A stretch of 64,000 bases of DNA from Blautia hominis (GTDB lineage Bacteria > Bacillota > Clostridia > Lachnospirales > Lachnospiraceae): positions 47,438-111,437 of the forward strand of contig NQOF01000011.1 in NCBI GenBank assembly GCA_002270465.1, read 5' to 3'. Positions within the stretch are counted from its first letter, which is position 1. Every line of letters begins with the position of its first letter. The position numbers and the translations under genes are program-made. Positions 17,879-26,422 of the stretch are shown one piece after another. The notes below the pieces were generated by a model. That model was not told the DNA's origin and ran no database searches. It was given only the letters and a program-made list of their open reading frames with translations.

Positions 17879-18070
17879 TTATTGTTGCTTTTTGTTCTCT
17901 TCCGACTGTTCTAAGGCTCTGTCTATAAACTTTATTAACTCTATAGCACTGCGGAAATCCTGTTCGCTCTGTTCTTCCATCCAGGTGACGCTGCCCTGCC
18001 ATGTAGCGCTTTTATTGTCAGCAATTTTAACCACAAAGGTCTCTGCATTTCTCGCCATTCTATTTTTCAC
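17879..18070 (-). CDS. NATWQG-family small protein, paralogue 1
   Basis: A 63-residue cytoplasmic-looking protein with the pattern TFVVKIADNKSATWQGSVTW, then EEQ, then FRSAIELIKFID. It is clearly paralogous to the proteins at 31215-31424 and 31637-32086. The GTG at 18070 is chosen because GGAGGAG lies upstream at about 9 bases; an ATG at 18112 has no ribosome site. The function is unknown. The small alpha/beta shape, its position first behind a specialised promoter, and its association with a BTAD regulator suggest a regulatory or sensory role. Confidence 0.75.
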   Translation of the reverse strand: MKNRMARNAETFVVKIADNKSATWQGSVTWMEEQSEQDFRSAIELIKFIDRALEQSEENKKQQ

Positions 18071-18130
18071 AATGTTTTTCTCCTCCGGAAGGTGTTTATC
18101 AAGTTGGATCATCCAGTTATTATATATAAT

Positions 18131-18172
18131 ATTGTACTGCAGACAGCATTACAAAAAGCATTACATCATTAC
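18131..18172 (-). promoter_or_regulatory. Promoter with GTAATGC direct repeats
   Basis: On the minus strand three GTAATG(C) units (at 18166-18172, 18158-18164 and 18146-18152) sit in front of a -10 box TACAAT (18131-18136). Nine bases separate the last repeat from the -10. No good -35 box exists, so the repeats fall where an activator would replace it. The same layout occurs at 31479-31521. About 60 bases lie between the -10 and the GTG start of the small gene. Confidence 0.7.
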
Positions 18173-18282
18173 CTATCTGTAACCCTATTTTCCCTGTATG
18201 CTAATCTGTAATGGTGAAAAGACCAACGAGAAAAAATCACCAAAAGCCCTGAAGACTATAGCTGCATTTTCTATCGCCTACT

Positions 18283-18804
18283 CTATTCCCGTCTGCGGAT
18301 CACTGAGGCTATAACCTCCAGAAACAAAGCTGCGGCGATCACACCGCCGGCAATGATCTTTCCGATCGTACTTGTGAGGGCCTGTGCAATTCTTCCCAGA
18401 ACGGGAATTGTGTACACTACTTTTCCTATAAAATTGCTGTAGGGAACTGTGTTCATATCTTCCGTCTTATTTGCGTCACCTTTGGTGACAAATTCACCCA
18501 TGACCACTTTATTCTCTACAACTCTATGGGTGATTATGGCATTGGAATCCTTAGCTCCGTAGAAAGCGATTACATCATCCTCTTTCATATCCTCGGGTGC
18601 TGCTTCCTGCACATATACCAGGCTTCCCGTGGGGATTGCCGGTTCCATACTTCCGCTCACCACGGAATAGGCATCATAGCCAAAAAGCCTGGTTGCTGTT
18701 ATGGGAAGACAGACAAGCACCAGACCTATCAATAAAACAGTGCCCAGTGCACTGCAAACTGCAGACACTGGGCTTTTTTTATCCTTTTTCTTCTTTCTGC
18801 TCAA
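18283..18804 (-). CDS. sipW: SipW-type (ER-like) signal peptidase I
   Basis: A 173-residue S26B signal peptidase with a Ser/His dyad. Ser52 lies in VVSGSMEPAIPTGSLVYV and His93 in ITHRVVE, replacing the Ser/Lys dyad of common SPases. N- and C-terminal membrane helices are present. SipW-type enzymes process TasA-like fibre proteins; two such proteins are encoded 2-3 kb upstream in the same direction. The start is TTG at 18804 with AAAGGAT upstream. It is probably the last gene of the pilin/sortase transcription unit. Confidence 0.9.
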   Translation of the reverse strand: MSRKKKKDKKSPVSAVCSALGTVLLIGLVLVCLPITATRLFGYDAYSVVSGSMEPAIPTGSLVYVQEAAPEDMKEDDVIAFYGAKDSNAIITHRVVENKVVMGEFVTKGDANKTEDMNTVPYSNFIGKVVYTIPVLGRIAQALTSTIGKIIAGGVIAAALFLEVIASVIRRRE

Positions 18805-18846
18805 AATCGGATATCCTTTCTGTTACCTATGCATTTTTTATATATA

Positions 18847-19833
18847 TTATCTGCGGCGTCTGATCAGAAATACAGCTAATGCTGAAAGCGCAGCAACTGC
18901 TCCGACTCCGATCGCAATACCGGCTGCCAGCGGAAGACCTTTTTTCACTTTCTCTTTGGTTTCCTCCGGGTTGTCAGCAAGGGGAGTTTCCTCCTCGTCT
19001 AAATCTACAATATCCTGATTACCTTCCGGAACTTCCTCAGGCTCGATCACCTGGGTTCCCTGATCCGCTCCGGCTTCCGGAGTGCCAGTTCCCTCAGCAG
19101 TCCCCTCTGTACCTGGGGTTCCTGCCTCACCGGGGGTCCCTGCGCCCTCTGTACCTGTAGTACCAGTTGTGCCAGCTGCGGGTGTTTCAATTACGGTGGT
19201 CTCCGTTGTTGTGGTTCCCGGTATTACGGTTGTGACTGTTGTGGTCTCACCGGGGACAGGTATAGTTTCTGTGGTTACCGGTGTATAAATAAAATTGAAT
19301 ACATTCTTAGATTCGTCAGATAGCAATGTTTTTGTAAAAGCTTTCACCATAGGTGTGTAATTTTCTATATACTGATATGCCACTACTGGTTTATCACCCA
19401 CATTACCATAGTTAATACTGCTCGGTAGCAGTTCATTACCCTCCTCATCACGGTAATTAACAGTATAACTAACCATATCACCTTTGATACCATAAGCAAC
19501 TACAAAATCTTTGTCACCGTCTACATTAATTCTTGGATTTTCAACAGCGTCATTATTATCACGTCCACTTTGCCGGATACCTTTTATATAATATTTACCA
19601 GAATCTATAAGCTCTAATCCTCCGCTTGATATATCGAATTCTACTATATCGCCTGTTCTCAATCCAGTTTTAACAATTTTATCTTCACCATTTAGAAATA
19701 TACCTTGTTTTCCAGCGTAAAGGGTTACTGTATAGGTGTATTCTTGTTCTGCTGCTGTAACATTAACTACCGTTGAGCTAAGGAGCATACCAACAGTCAG
19801 TAAAGATATTAAAATCATTTTCAACTTCTTCAT
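18847..19833 (-). CDS. MucBP-domain surface protein with Thr/Gly/Glu-rich stalk
   Basis: A 328-residue secreted protein. It has a signal peptide to about residue 27, then a strand-rich domain. A MucBP-like repeat follows (VSYTVNYRDEEGNELLPS...), then a low-complexity stalk of TTT and GTPG/EGT repeats. A DLDEEETPLAD segment precedes the membrane helix (LAAGIAIGVGAVAALSALAVF) and an RRRR tail. No canonical LPxTG is seen; the PLA motif before the helix is common in Clostridia surface proteins. Its start overlaps the preceding stop (ATGA). It is probably an accessory adhesin. Confidence 0.8.
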   Translation of the reverse strand: MKKLKMILISLLTVGMLLSSTVVNVTAAEQEYTYTVTLYAGKQGIFLNGEDKIVKTGLRTGDIVEFDISSGGLELIDSGKYYIKGIRQSGRDNNDAVENPRINVDGDKDFVVAYGIKGDMVSYTVNYRDEEGNELLPSSINYGNVGDKPVVAYQYIENYTPMVKAFTKTLLSDESKNVFNFIYTPVTTETIPVPGETTTVTTVIPGTTTTETTVIETPAAGTTGTTGTEGAGTPGEAGTPGTEGTAEGTGTPEAGADQGTQVIEPEEVPEGNQDIVDLDEEETPLADNPEETKEKVKKGLPLAAGIAIGVGAVAALSALAVFLIRRRR

Positions 19834-20627
19834 GACTTCAGATCCCCTTTCTCATTTTCATGGTGTTTTTTTATAGAAAGCATTCCGAAAATCAACAGTA
19901 TGACCCCACTTATCATGGCTATTGCGCTATAAAGCAGGATATTCGTTGTATCACCTGTCTTTGGACGGGTTATGGTCTCTCTCACTGTATTGGATGTACC
20001 CGTGACGGTCTTTCTAATCACAGTGTCCTCACCTTTTACTGTGACAATAGACGGAGCAACTTTTTCAACTGCGAAATTCATCTGCAGACGGGCCAGTGTA
20101 TTCTGATAACCATTTCCTTGTGTTTCACCATCTAAAGTAACTTTTAAATGAACAGAACCAATGCTACCCGCATTCAATCTATCCAAATATAAAAAATCAT
20201 CAAGAGAGTCAGTAGCCTGCTCAAGTCCGACACCAATATTAGATGGTTCCTCACCGCCTACTGTTTCATTGTTATATAATACTGCCTCCGCACCAGACGG
20301 TGTAACATATGTCAATTTATAGGTATATGCTCCACCTTCTGCTTTGCTTTCTTCCTCCAAACTTTCTAAAACTTCATTGGACATATACCAGTCTGTCTGC
20401 TCTTCACCCGAATTCTTTATATCCACCTGCAGTTCTATAGTATCACCGGGAAGAATTCCATATATCTTCTCTGCCATCTCCCTGGAACTAAAATTGCTAT
20501 TTACGTCATCCCCGTCAAAGTTGACCTGCCAACTTTTATCGCTTTTAAATTCTTCTGCATGCACAGTTAGTGCAGTGCCTACGGTCATGACTACTGCCAT
20601 GACAAGGCACAAAATTTTCTTTTTCAT
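19830..20627 (-). CDS. Sortase-anchored surface protein with PKTGD motif
   Basis: A 265-residue secreted protein. The signal peptide ends VHA near residue 24. A beta-rich body includes GDTIELQVDIKNSG and LQMNFAVEK, resembling the domain of TasA-like or WxL-type fibre proteins. A Thr-rich linker precedes RPKTGD near residue 221, followed by a membrane helix and a basic tail. PKTGD is a variant sorting signal, so one of the adjacent sortases may anchor it. AGGAGG precedes the ATG. It overlaps the next gene's start by four bases. Confidence 0.78.
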   Translation of the reverse strand: MKKKILCLVMAVVMTVGTALTVHAEEFKSDKSWQVNFDGDDVNSNFSSREMAEKIYGILPGDTIELQVDIKNSGEEQTDWYMSNEVLESLEEESKAEGGAYTYKLTYVTPSGAEAVLYNNETVGGEEPSNIGVGLEQATDSLDDFLYLDRLNAGSIGSVHLKVTLDGETQGNGYQNTLARLQMNFAVEKVAPSIVTVKGEDTVIRKTVTGTSNTVRETITRPKTGDTTNILLYSAIAMISGVILLIFGMLSIKKHHENEKGDLKS

Positions 20628-20639
20628 ATTCTGTACCTC

Positions 20640-21407
20640 CTATCGTAAGCTGATATCTCCATTGCCTAAAACTCTTACATCTACGCCCCAAGCACTCTTT
20701 ATCGCATCAGGAGCATTATGCGTCTGAACCGCATCCACCTCTGCCTCTACCTGAAAACTATAACCATCATAGTCATAGACAGTCGTAATAGTCTTGTAAC
20801 CCGTCTCTTCATCCACATTCACATGCTCTGTAATCTTCTTACCCAAAGCCGGGTCGATTCTCAGAGAATCTGCAAAATTGGTAGTTGTTTTTCCTGCTGG
20901 CAGAATTTTTGTATAATAAAGAACCGTACGCTCCTTGGTAGATGCATCTGAATCCACCTTCCATCCATCATCCGTCAGATTAATTTCAATTAGTTCCGGT
21001 GAAAGTTTAGTATCCTTTACAGCTTCCGCTCCTTCACCTTTTAACCAGCTTTTGGTGAGAATTACTCTAACATAACTATCAATGGTACCACTGTTAGTGA
21101 CACTAAGTTCTTCATGATATCTCTTTCCAAGAATAAATTTTTCTTTTTTTAAATCTTCCAGAAGATTTCCTGTTGTCACATTCCATTCCCCATCTGTATC
21201 ATTATCATAATCCCTGCTACTGACTATGTTTCCGTTTTCCACCAAACTTACACCTATGCTGGATGTACTCATCTGGACTGCATAATTTTCACTGTAATAG
21301 GTCAGAGCTGCCTGAGCACTTCCCACTGTACTTCCAAGCAAAAGTAATGCGGATGCGGTGAGAAGGATAACTGGTTTAACAGAAAAGGATTTTTTCTTCT
21401 TTTTCAT
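20640..21407 (-). CDS. TasA/camelysin-like fibre protein 1
   Basis: A 255-residue secreted protein with a SipW-type signal region (basic start, long hydrophobic core, SAQAALTYYSENY at the cleavage zone). A jelly-roll-like body follows: YHEELSVTNSGTIDSYVRVILTKSW is the conserved TasA-family segment. There is no C-terminal anchor. It is likely a fibre subunit released by the SipW peptidase at 18283-18804. Its start overlaps the stop of the next TasA-like gene upstream. It could be an accessory or capping subunit; that is inference. Confidence 0.78.
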   Translation of the reverse strand: MKKKKKSFSVKPVILLTASALLLLGSTVGSAQAALTYYSENYAVQMSTSSIGVSLVENGNIVSSRDYDNDTDGEWNVTTGNLLEDLKKEKFILGKRYHEELSVTNSGTIDSYVRVILTKSWLKGEGAEAVKDTKLSPELIEINLTDDGWKVDSDASTKERTVLYYTKILPAGKTTTNFADSLRIDPALGKKITEHVNVDEETGYKTITTVYDYDGYSFQVEAEVDAVQTHNAPDAIKSAWGVDVRVLGNGDISLR

Positions 21408-21907
21408 TATTCACCAACCTCCTCTTGTTTCGCGTTCCAGTCTGCGTAGGGATTGCCCTGGTCATCATATAAAACCGGTGTGCACTCCTGGGCCACGATA
21501 ACATTAAATTCTTCTTCGCTGTCTTTGGAATCAATCTTAACCTGAAGTTCTTCTGTCTCGCCCCCCGCCGGAACTACATCGCTGTAATAATAGTAATCCC
21601 CTTCTCCCGGAGACCATTTCTCGCTGCCCTGATATTTCAGTCCATCCTGATATTTATCTCCCGCAAATACTTTTACGCGGACATAGCATTCAAAATCGCC
21701 TGTATTCTTGATCACAATGTGCTTTGTCCAGTCGCTGACCGTCTCTTCCGGGACAGTTGTTGTTGAACCAAGGCTGATGGTCACACCGCCTGCTGCTGTT
21801 GCATAGGTGGTAAAGTATGCCATAGCGCTGTTCACTGACAGACCTGCAGTGAGGGCGAGAGCTGCTGCAGCCAGACAAAGGCTTTTTTTACTGAATTTCT
21901 TCTTCAT
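21407..21907 (-). CDS. TasA/camelysin-like fibre protein 2
   Basis: A 166-residue secreted protein. The signal core LCLAAAALALTAGLSVNSAMAYF ends in the MAYFTT form typical of SipW substrates. The body has IVIKNTGDFECYVRVKVFAG, the conserved strand pair of TasA-like proteins. There is no membrane anchor. AAAGGAGG precedes the ATG. It is paired with the larger TasA-like gene, like TapA/TasA pairs in Bacillus, though which is the major fibre subunit cannot be told. Confidence 0.78.
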   Translation of the reverse strand: MKKKFSKKSLCLAAAALALTAGLSVNSAMAYFTTYATAAGGVTISLGSTTTVPEETVSDWTKHIVIKNTGDFECYVRVKVFAGDKYQDGLKYQGSEKWSPGEGDYYYYSDVVPAGGETEELQVKIDSKDSEEEFNVIVAQECTPVLYDDQGNPYADWNAKQEEVGE

Positions 21908-21921
21908 CTCTCCATCCTCCT

Positions 21922-22908
21922 TTACTCCTGCTCACCTGTATTGTCTTTCTGCTGTTCCCAGTCCCAGTCACCTTCATTGTATGTGAAACGGTTGACTACG
22001 CTGCTGCCGCCGTTGTTTCGGTGGTCGTATTCATTTTCAAAAGAAACTCTTGCAATATCATCTGCTGCTATGACTGCGTGCTGTGTGGCTTCAGTTGTGA
22101 GTTCATAACTTGCACCGCTGTAAACCTCTGTAACTGTGACATTCGCACCTGCTGGGATATGCTCAATCTTCACACTTTTTGTTCCCGGAGCGTTAAAGGA
22201 AATGGAAACTACATTGCTGTAAACTACCTCATAGTCCTTCTCTGCCTCTACCTGAAAAACAAAATCTGCTCCGCCTAAAGTTTCGTTGTAGGAGGTGAGT
22301 GTTTTACTGATCTCCAAATCTCCATAGCGTTTTGTCTGTGAAGGTTTTAAACCGGTTGTCACATCATATACCCAGGTATCATCCTGTGTGGACTGATAAT
22401 AGTTGTTCGGAAGGGATACCAGGTAAGGTGTAAAGTCATAGGTATTGTAATCTGACTGCACGGACCTGGCCGCTACCAGATACATTCCTGTTGCAAGGTT
22501 CTCCGCACTTCCTCTGGATTTATCCTGGCCTTCCTGACGCTGCATCTGGACATTTGCTGTGGGCTGGGCCGCAAGGCTGTTTACCAGATCTGTGGCTTTT
22601 CCTGCCAGCTTCTCCCAGTCTTCTGCTGTTGTCTTGTCGCTTATAGAGGTCAGATCCAAATCTTCGTATCCGGATAAAACTGTGTATTCCCCGTTCTCTT
22701 TCACATCTGCTACTTTGTACAGGTCAATGGGGATCACCAGACTGTCCAGCTCTTCATACTGTCCATCCAGTTCAAATGTCAGGGAACAGCTTTTCTCTGT
22801 ATCTATGCCGAAGGCTGCATATACCTTTGGCAAAACCGTTGCGGAAAGCACCAATGCCAGAGCCAGAGCTAATGCACTTCCTTTTTTTATTATCTTTTTC
22901 ATCTTCAC
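21922..22908 (-). CDS. Pilin-like surface protein, DUF7601-type C-terminal domain
   Basis: A 328-residue secreted protein. A signal peptide is followed by a prealbumin-like beta domain (LVIPIDLYKVADVKENGEY, LATGMYLVAA). A DUF7601-like domain follows from about residue 210 (GDLEISKTLTSYNETLGGADFVF, with VTVTEVYSGASYEL as an E-box-like segment). The tail has SSVVNRFTYNEGDWDW. There is no LPxTG or membrane helix, which is unusual for a pilin. It starts with GTG at 22908, placed by GGAGG at about 7 bases. It is probably an accessory pilin or a sortase-independent subunit. Confidence 0.75.
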   Translation of the reverse strand: MKMKKIIKKGSALALALALVLSATVLPKVYAAFGIDTEKSCSLTFELDGQYEELDSLVIPIDLYKVADVKENGEYTVLSGYEDLDLTSISDKTTAEDWEKLAGKATDLVNSLAAQPTANVQMQRQEGQDKSRGSAENLATGMYLVAARSVQSDYNTYDFTPYLVSLPNNYYQSTQDDTWVYDVTTGLKPSQTKRYGDLEISKTLTSYNETLGGADFVFQVEAEKDYEVVYSNVVSISFNAPGTKSVKIEHIPAGANVTVTEVYSGASYELTTEATQHAVIAADDIARVSFENEYDHRNNGGSSVVNRFTYNEGDWDWEQQKDNTGEQE

Positions 22909-22959
22909 ATTTTACCCTCCTCTGAAATCTCATTCCCTGTCATCCACTGTATCCGTATT

Positions 22960-23823
22960 TTATTTTTTCTTCCGTGGTCTAAACAGGAATTTCATTAAAA
23001 GTATCACAAGCAGTGTCACAGCCAATCCAAGGATCAGATATATCATATAATAATTCTGAACTGCTTTCAACATGGACTGAACCGGTGTGCTTTCTATTTC
23101 TTCCTCTCCTGTATACGGTACCCGATGTCCGCGGACTAAAAGCCTGTGGGAGTTTACACCGTATGGAGTGCAGGTGAACAAGGTTACATAATCCTGGCCT
23201 TCTTCGATGGCCATAGCGCCGTCTAAGGTTTCCCTGTCATCTTTGTCTATCATAGTAAGGATTTCGTCTACCTCATAGGCTAAAGTTTCGTCCAGTACGT
23301 GAATGTAAAATAAATCTCCGCGTTTTAACTGGTCGACATCTGTAAAAAGTCTGGCGCTTGGAAGTCCTCTGTGGGCTGCCAGTACGCTGTGGGTACTTTC
23401 GCCTCCGATTGGTAATTTGGTTCCGTTTAAGTGGCCTACTCCGGTCTGGAGGACATCGTCTCCGGTGCCGTGGTAGATGGCAACTTTTATGTTGATCTTG
23501 GGGATGGAGAGGTATCCCATGATCCCGTCATTGTTGACATTCAGAACTTTCCAATATTCTGTATTTTCCAGTTCTTCTTTATCCTCTCCAAATACATCAC
23601 CATAAAGATTGTTCTGGGTCAGAGATTCATCAAAGGCTCTTGCGGCTTCCCATTCTTTTGTAAAATCTTCCGGCGTCATATCACCGATGGTTTCCTCATA
23701 ACTGCTTATGAGTTTACTCTGGCGGTAGGTGTTCCACTGATTGGAAACGGTTGGGTAAACCAGGATGCCAAACCCTGCCAGAAATAATAATCCGAACAGA
23801 ATCGTTGAAATTTTTCTCTTCAT
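22960..23823 (-). CDS. Class C sortase 1
   Basis: A 287-residue pilin-polymerising sortase. The N-terminal helix is near 8-25, with a second, C-terminal helix (MIYLILGLAVTLLVILLM) typical of class C. Catalytic His151 is in AAHRGLP, Cys218 in LFTCTPYG and the Arg in SHRLLVRG. It joins LPxTG-type pilins to the Lys of the next subunit on the outer membrane face. Its start overlaps the stop of sortase 2. The two enzymes share the NQWNxYRQSKLIS start and most active-site blocks, so they are recent paralogues. Confidence 0.93.
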   Translation of the reverse strand: MKRKISTILFGLLFLAGFGILVYPTVSNQWNTYRQSKLISSYEETIGDMTPEDFTKEWEAARAFDESLTQNNLYGDVFGEDKEELENTEYWKVLNVNNDGIMGYLSIPKINIKVAIYHGTGDDVLQTGVGHLNGTKLPIGGESTHSVLAAHRGLPSARLFTDVDQLKRGDLFYIHVLDETLAYEVDEILTMIDKDDRETLDGAMAIEEGQDYVTLFTCTPYGVNSHRLLVRGHRVPYTGEEEIESTPVQSMLKAVQNYYMIYLILGLAVTLLVILLMKFLFRPRKKK

Positions 23824-24723
23824 TTATTTGTCCGTCAGCTCCTCATTCTCCTGTTTCTCACCCAGATCAAGCTTTTTTCTTAATTTCTTTTCACGGAGAT
23901 AGAGGAAAGTAACAAAGGCTGCTGTGACTGCCAAGCCTACAATTACCCAGAAGAGATAACTTGTGTGCATACTTACACCGGTCAGCAGGGAAGTAGGTGT
24001 TTCTTCCATTACTGTCTCTTCATAGGGAACGCGGTGCCCGCGAACCAGAAGTCTCTGGCTGTTCACGCCGTATGGTGTACAGGTAAAGAGGGTTACTAAA
24101 TCTTTTCCTTCCACTACTGCCAGCCCTTCGGTTTGGTCAGGTTCTACGACTGATATCATATCCACTTCATAGCAAAGGGTATCATCTAATATATAGAGAA
24201 GGAAATGGTCGCCTTCTTTTAACTTGTCAAGATCCGTGAACAGTGTCGCACTTGGAAGCCCTCTGTGGGCGGAGATGACAGCATGTGTGCTCTCTCCTCC
24301 AATTGGAAGGGAACTGCCTTCCAGATGGCCTGCTGCTTTTTGAAGTACCTCATCCTCCGTAGTATGAAAAACAGGGATTTTAATATCAATTTTAGGGATT
24401 TCTACATATCCCATCATACCATCACCTGTGAGGTTAAGACAAGACATATATTCTTCGTCTTCCTCGGAAGCTTCCGCTACGGCAAAGGAGTCTGGGAGGA
24501 TGCTGGGAAGAAGGGCATTGTTGTAAGCTTCTGCGCGGCTTGCTTCGGCTTTGTAGTCAATCTCACCGGCTGTGCTTTTTTCATTTACCACTTCTTCGTA
24601 ATTACTGATCAATTTGCTCTGTCTGTAGTTATTCCATTGATTTGATACGAAGGGATACAGCAGCAAGGACAAACCGGCTAAAAATAGAAGGGAAACAATG
24701 ATTATGTGTGCTCTTTTTTTCAT
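23824..24723 (-). CDS. Class C sortase 2
   Basis: A 299-residue class C sortase with His153 in SAHRGLP, Cys215 in LFTCTPYG and Arg in SQRLLVRG. N- and C-terminal membrane helices are present, and a charged tail ends EELTDK. It lies directly after a strong hairpin that separates it from the major pilin gene, so its expression is probably a read-through fraction of pilin transcription. A clear AAGGAG site lies upstream of the ATG. Confidence 0.93.
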   Translation of the reverse strand: MKKRAHIIIVSLLFLAGLSLLLYPFVSNQWNNYRQSKLISNYEEVVNEKSTAGEIDYKAEASRAEAYNNALLPSILPDSFAVAEASEEDEEYMSCLNLTGDGMMGYVEIPKIDIKIPVFHTTEDEVLQKAAGHLEGSSLPIGGESTHAVISAHRGLPSATLFTDLDKLKEGDHFLLYILDDTLCYEVDMISVVEPDQTEGLAVVEGKDLVTLFTCTPYGVNSQRLLVRGHRVPYEETVMEETPTSLLTGVSMHTSYLFWVIVGLAVTAAFVTFLYLREKKLRKKLDLGEKQENEELTDK

Positions 24724-24752
24724 CCGGACTCTCCTTATTGTTGTATTTTTCT

Positions 24753-24787
24753 AAAATGCCGGGGCGGGCCGTCCGCCCCGGCATTTT
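24753..24787 (-). terminator. Terminator/attenuator between major pilin and sortase genes
   Basis: A perfect 15-bp stem (24753-24767 with 24773-24787, AAAATGCCGGGGCGG) with a 5-base loop. The AAAA/TTTT ends make it active on either strand. It sits in the 112-bp gap between the pilin stop and the sortase start. Partial termination here would give excess pilin over sortase. Confidence 0.88.
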
Positions 24788-24835
24788 GTTGTTGCTTGGA
24801 TTTGTTGCTAATTGTTATAAATGATTGTGGTTATA

Positions 24836-26308
24836 TTATTTTGCAGATTTTCTGCGGCTTGCGAAGAAGAGACCTGCTGCTACAATCATGATGAGGCATC
24901 CGCCGATGGTGAAGATTGTTGTACCGATTCCACCTGTGGACGGGAGGGAGGAGAGTTTGGTATTCTTAAACTGATATCCATCACCTGTATGATCTACTTT
25001 TGTAACTGTACCCTCTTTGCTGTATTCAGCAACATATGTAGTAGTTACATTGCCACCAATTGATATTGTATAACTCTTAAGTGTTCCATCCTCTTCATAA
25101 GTAGGCTCAACCAAAACTGGTACTACAACATCATTTAACTGAAAACCAGTTGGTGCCTTTGTTTCTTTTAAATAATATTTTACATCCCCATCTAAACCTT
25201 TAATATTCAGTCGTCCATTCTCATCTGTTACAGCGGATTTAAATAAATTTTTACATGCCTCATCTGTAAAAAGCCCAAATTCTGCTCCCTGAAGTCTTGC
25301 ATAATTTATCTCTTCTGAGGACTCAGTTTTTGTTCCGTCATCTGTCTTAAAGATATCTTCATATCTATCTGTTGTAGAACCCCATGCTAATCCATCAAGT
25401 TCAAAGGTATATGTTTTAGTTGTAGAATCCTTTTTTGTAGTATTGTCAGGTGAATTGCTATATTCTAACTCAGCTGTATTAGTATTCGGATTAAAGTTTG
25501 TAACTGCATTTTCATTTACTTCAGCTGTATAAGTAATGGTAACAATTTCACCTGGATGATTTTTAATCATCTCTGAATCAAATGTAACAGTTAAAAGCCG
25601 AGCATTCTGCGCATCCTGCTGAACTGTTGGTTTTGTATAACCGTCTTTTAATCCAGTTACTTCTACACTTGCATCATTATTATAGTCTAATCCATCTGAT
25701 AATCTATCTGTAATCTCAAATGTAACATCTCCAGTATATTCTGGGCCATAGCTCGGAATTGTTGCTTCAATTGTAAACTTTACATCTTTCCCAATTTCTA
25801 CGTCAGGCTGGTCAGCTTCTTTAACAATTGTTGGTTCTGAAGGTTTTGCAACTGTATCTGTAGAAGACACTTCACCATTCTGCAGATTAACACTAAGTGC
25901 CATCGGATTGTATACAAATGTTGTACCTGTTACAACAATTAAATACATTCCTGGTGTTAAATTTGCCGTATAGTCTGCAACTTTATAACTACCTTTTGAA
26001 TAATCCTGGCCCTTTGTCATTGGTTTTGAAGATAATCCTGTTGTATCAATTGCTCTTAACTCTGCTGTTGTCGGTTTTGTTACGTCAGCAATATTGCCAG
26101 TTAAATCTTTATAACCAGTTAAACTCGTTCTGTCCAATTCAACAATCTTATAAGCTGTAACCGATACTGTTTTGCCTTCTTCCTGCCGGATTGCTGATAC
26201 CTTTGCATTAGCCTCAGTAGTTTCATCCGCTGCAAATGCTGTCAACGTGGTTCCCAGAACCATCGCCAATGCTAATAACATGGCTAATACTTTTTTAATC
26301 TTACTCAT
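24836..26308 (-). CDS. SpaA-type isopeptide-forming major pilin, LPSTG
   Basis: A 490-residue backbone pilin candidate. The signal peptide ends AFA near residue 26. The N-terminal domain has TPGMYLIVVTGTTFVYNPMAL. The central beta domain is DUF11/isopeptide-like (VTFEITDRLSDGLDY, EIVTITYTAEVNENA). A C-terminal SpaA/Cna-B domain has the E-box YYLKETKAPTGFQL. LPSTGG near 455, a helix and an RRK tail form the sorting signal. It is the first gene upstream of the sortases and is preceded by AAAAGGAG. The polymerising Lys cannot be named with confidence. The gene is AT-rich compared with flanking chromosome. Confidence 0.88.
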   Translation of the reverse strand: MSKIKKVLAMLLALAMVLGTTLTAFAADETTEANAKVSAIRQEEGKTVSVTAYKIVELDRTSLTGYKDLTGNIADVTKPTTAELRAIDTTGLSSKPMTKGQDYSKGSYKVADYTANLTPGMYLIVVTGTTFVYNPMALSVNLQNGEVSSTDTVAKPSEPTIVKEADQPDVEIGKDVKFTIEATIPSYGPEYTGDVTFEITDRLSDGLDYNNDASVEVTGLKDGYTKPTVQQDAQNARLLTVTFDSEMIKNHPGEIVTITYTAEVNENAVTNFNPNTNTAELEYSNSPDNTTKKDSTTKTYTFELDGLAWGSTTDRYEDIFKTDDGTKTESSEEINYARLQGAEFGLFTDEACKNLFKSAVTDENGRLNIKGLDGDVKYYLKETKAPTGFQLNDVVVPVLVEPTYEEDGTLKSYTISIGGNVTTTYVAEYSKEGTVTKVDHTGDGYQFKNTKLSSLPSTGGIGTTIFTIGGCLIMIVAAGLFFASRRKSAK

Positions 26309-26422
26309 ATCTTTTCTCCTTTTCTTTTTAGGGCTATACCCATTTAAAGTTAAAAATGTTTTTACTCAATTGCCTTCCGCTTTTTGCGGTACAGAGACCG
26401 CTGAAAAATGCATTCATATCAT

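Noticed and set aside
26326-26338. TTTTAGGGCTATA word also found inverted at 33410-33422
   Set aside because: Opposite orientation relative to the genes and only 13 bases; probably chance in AT-rich DNA.
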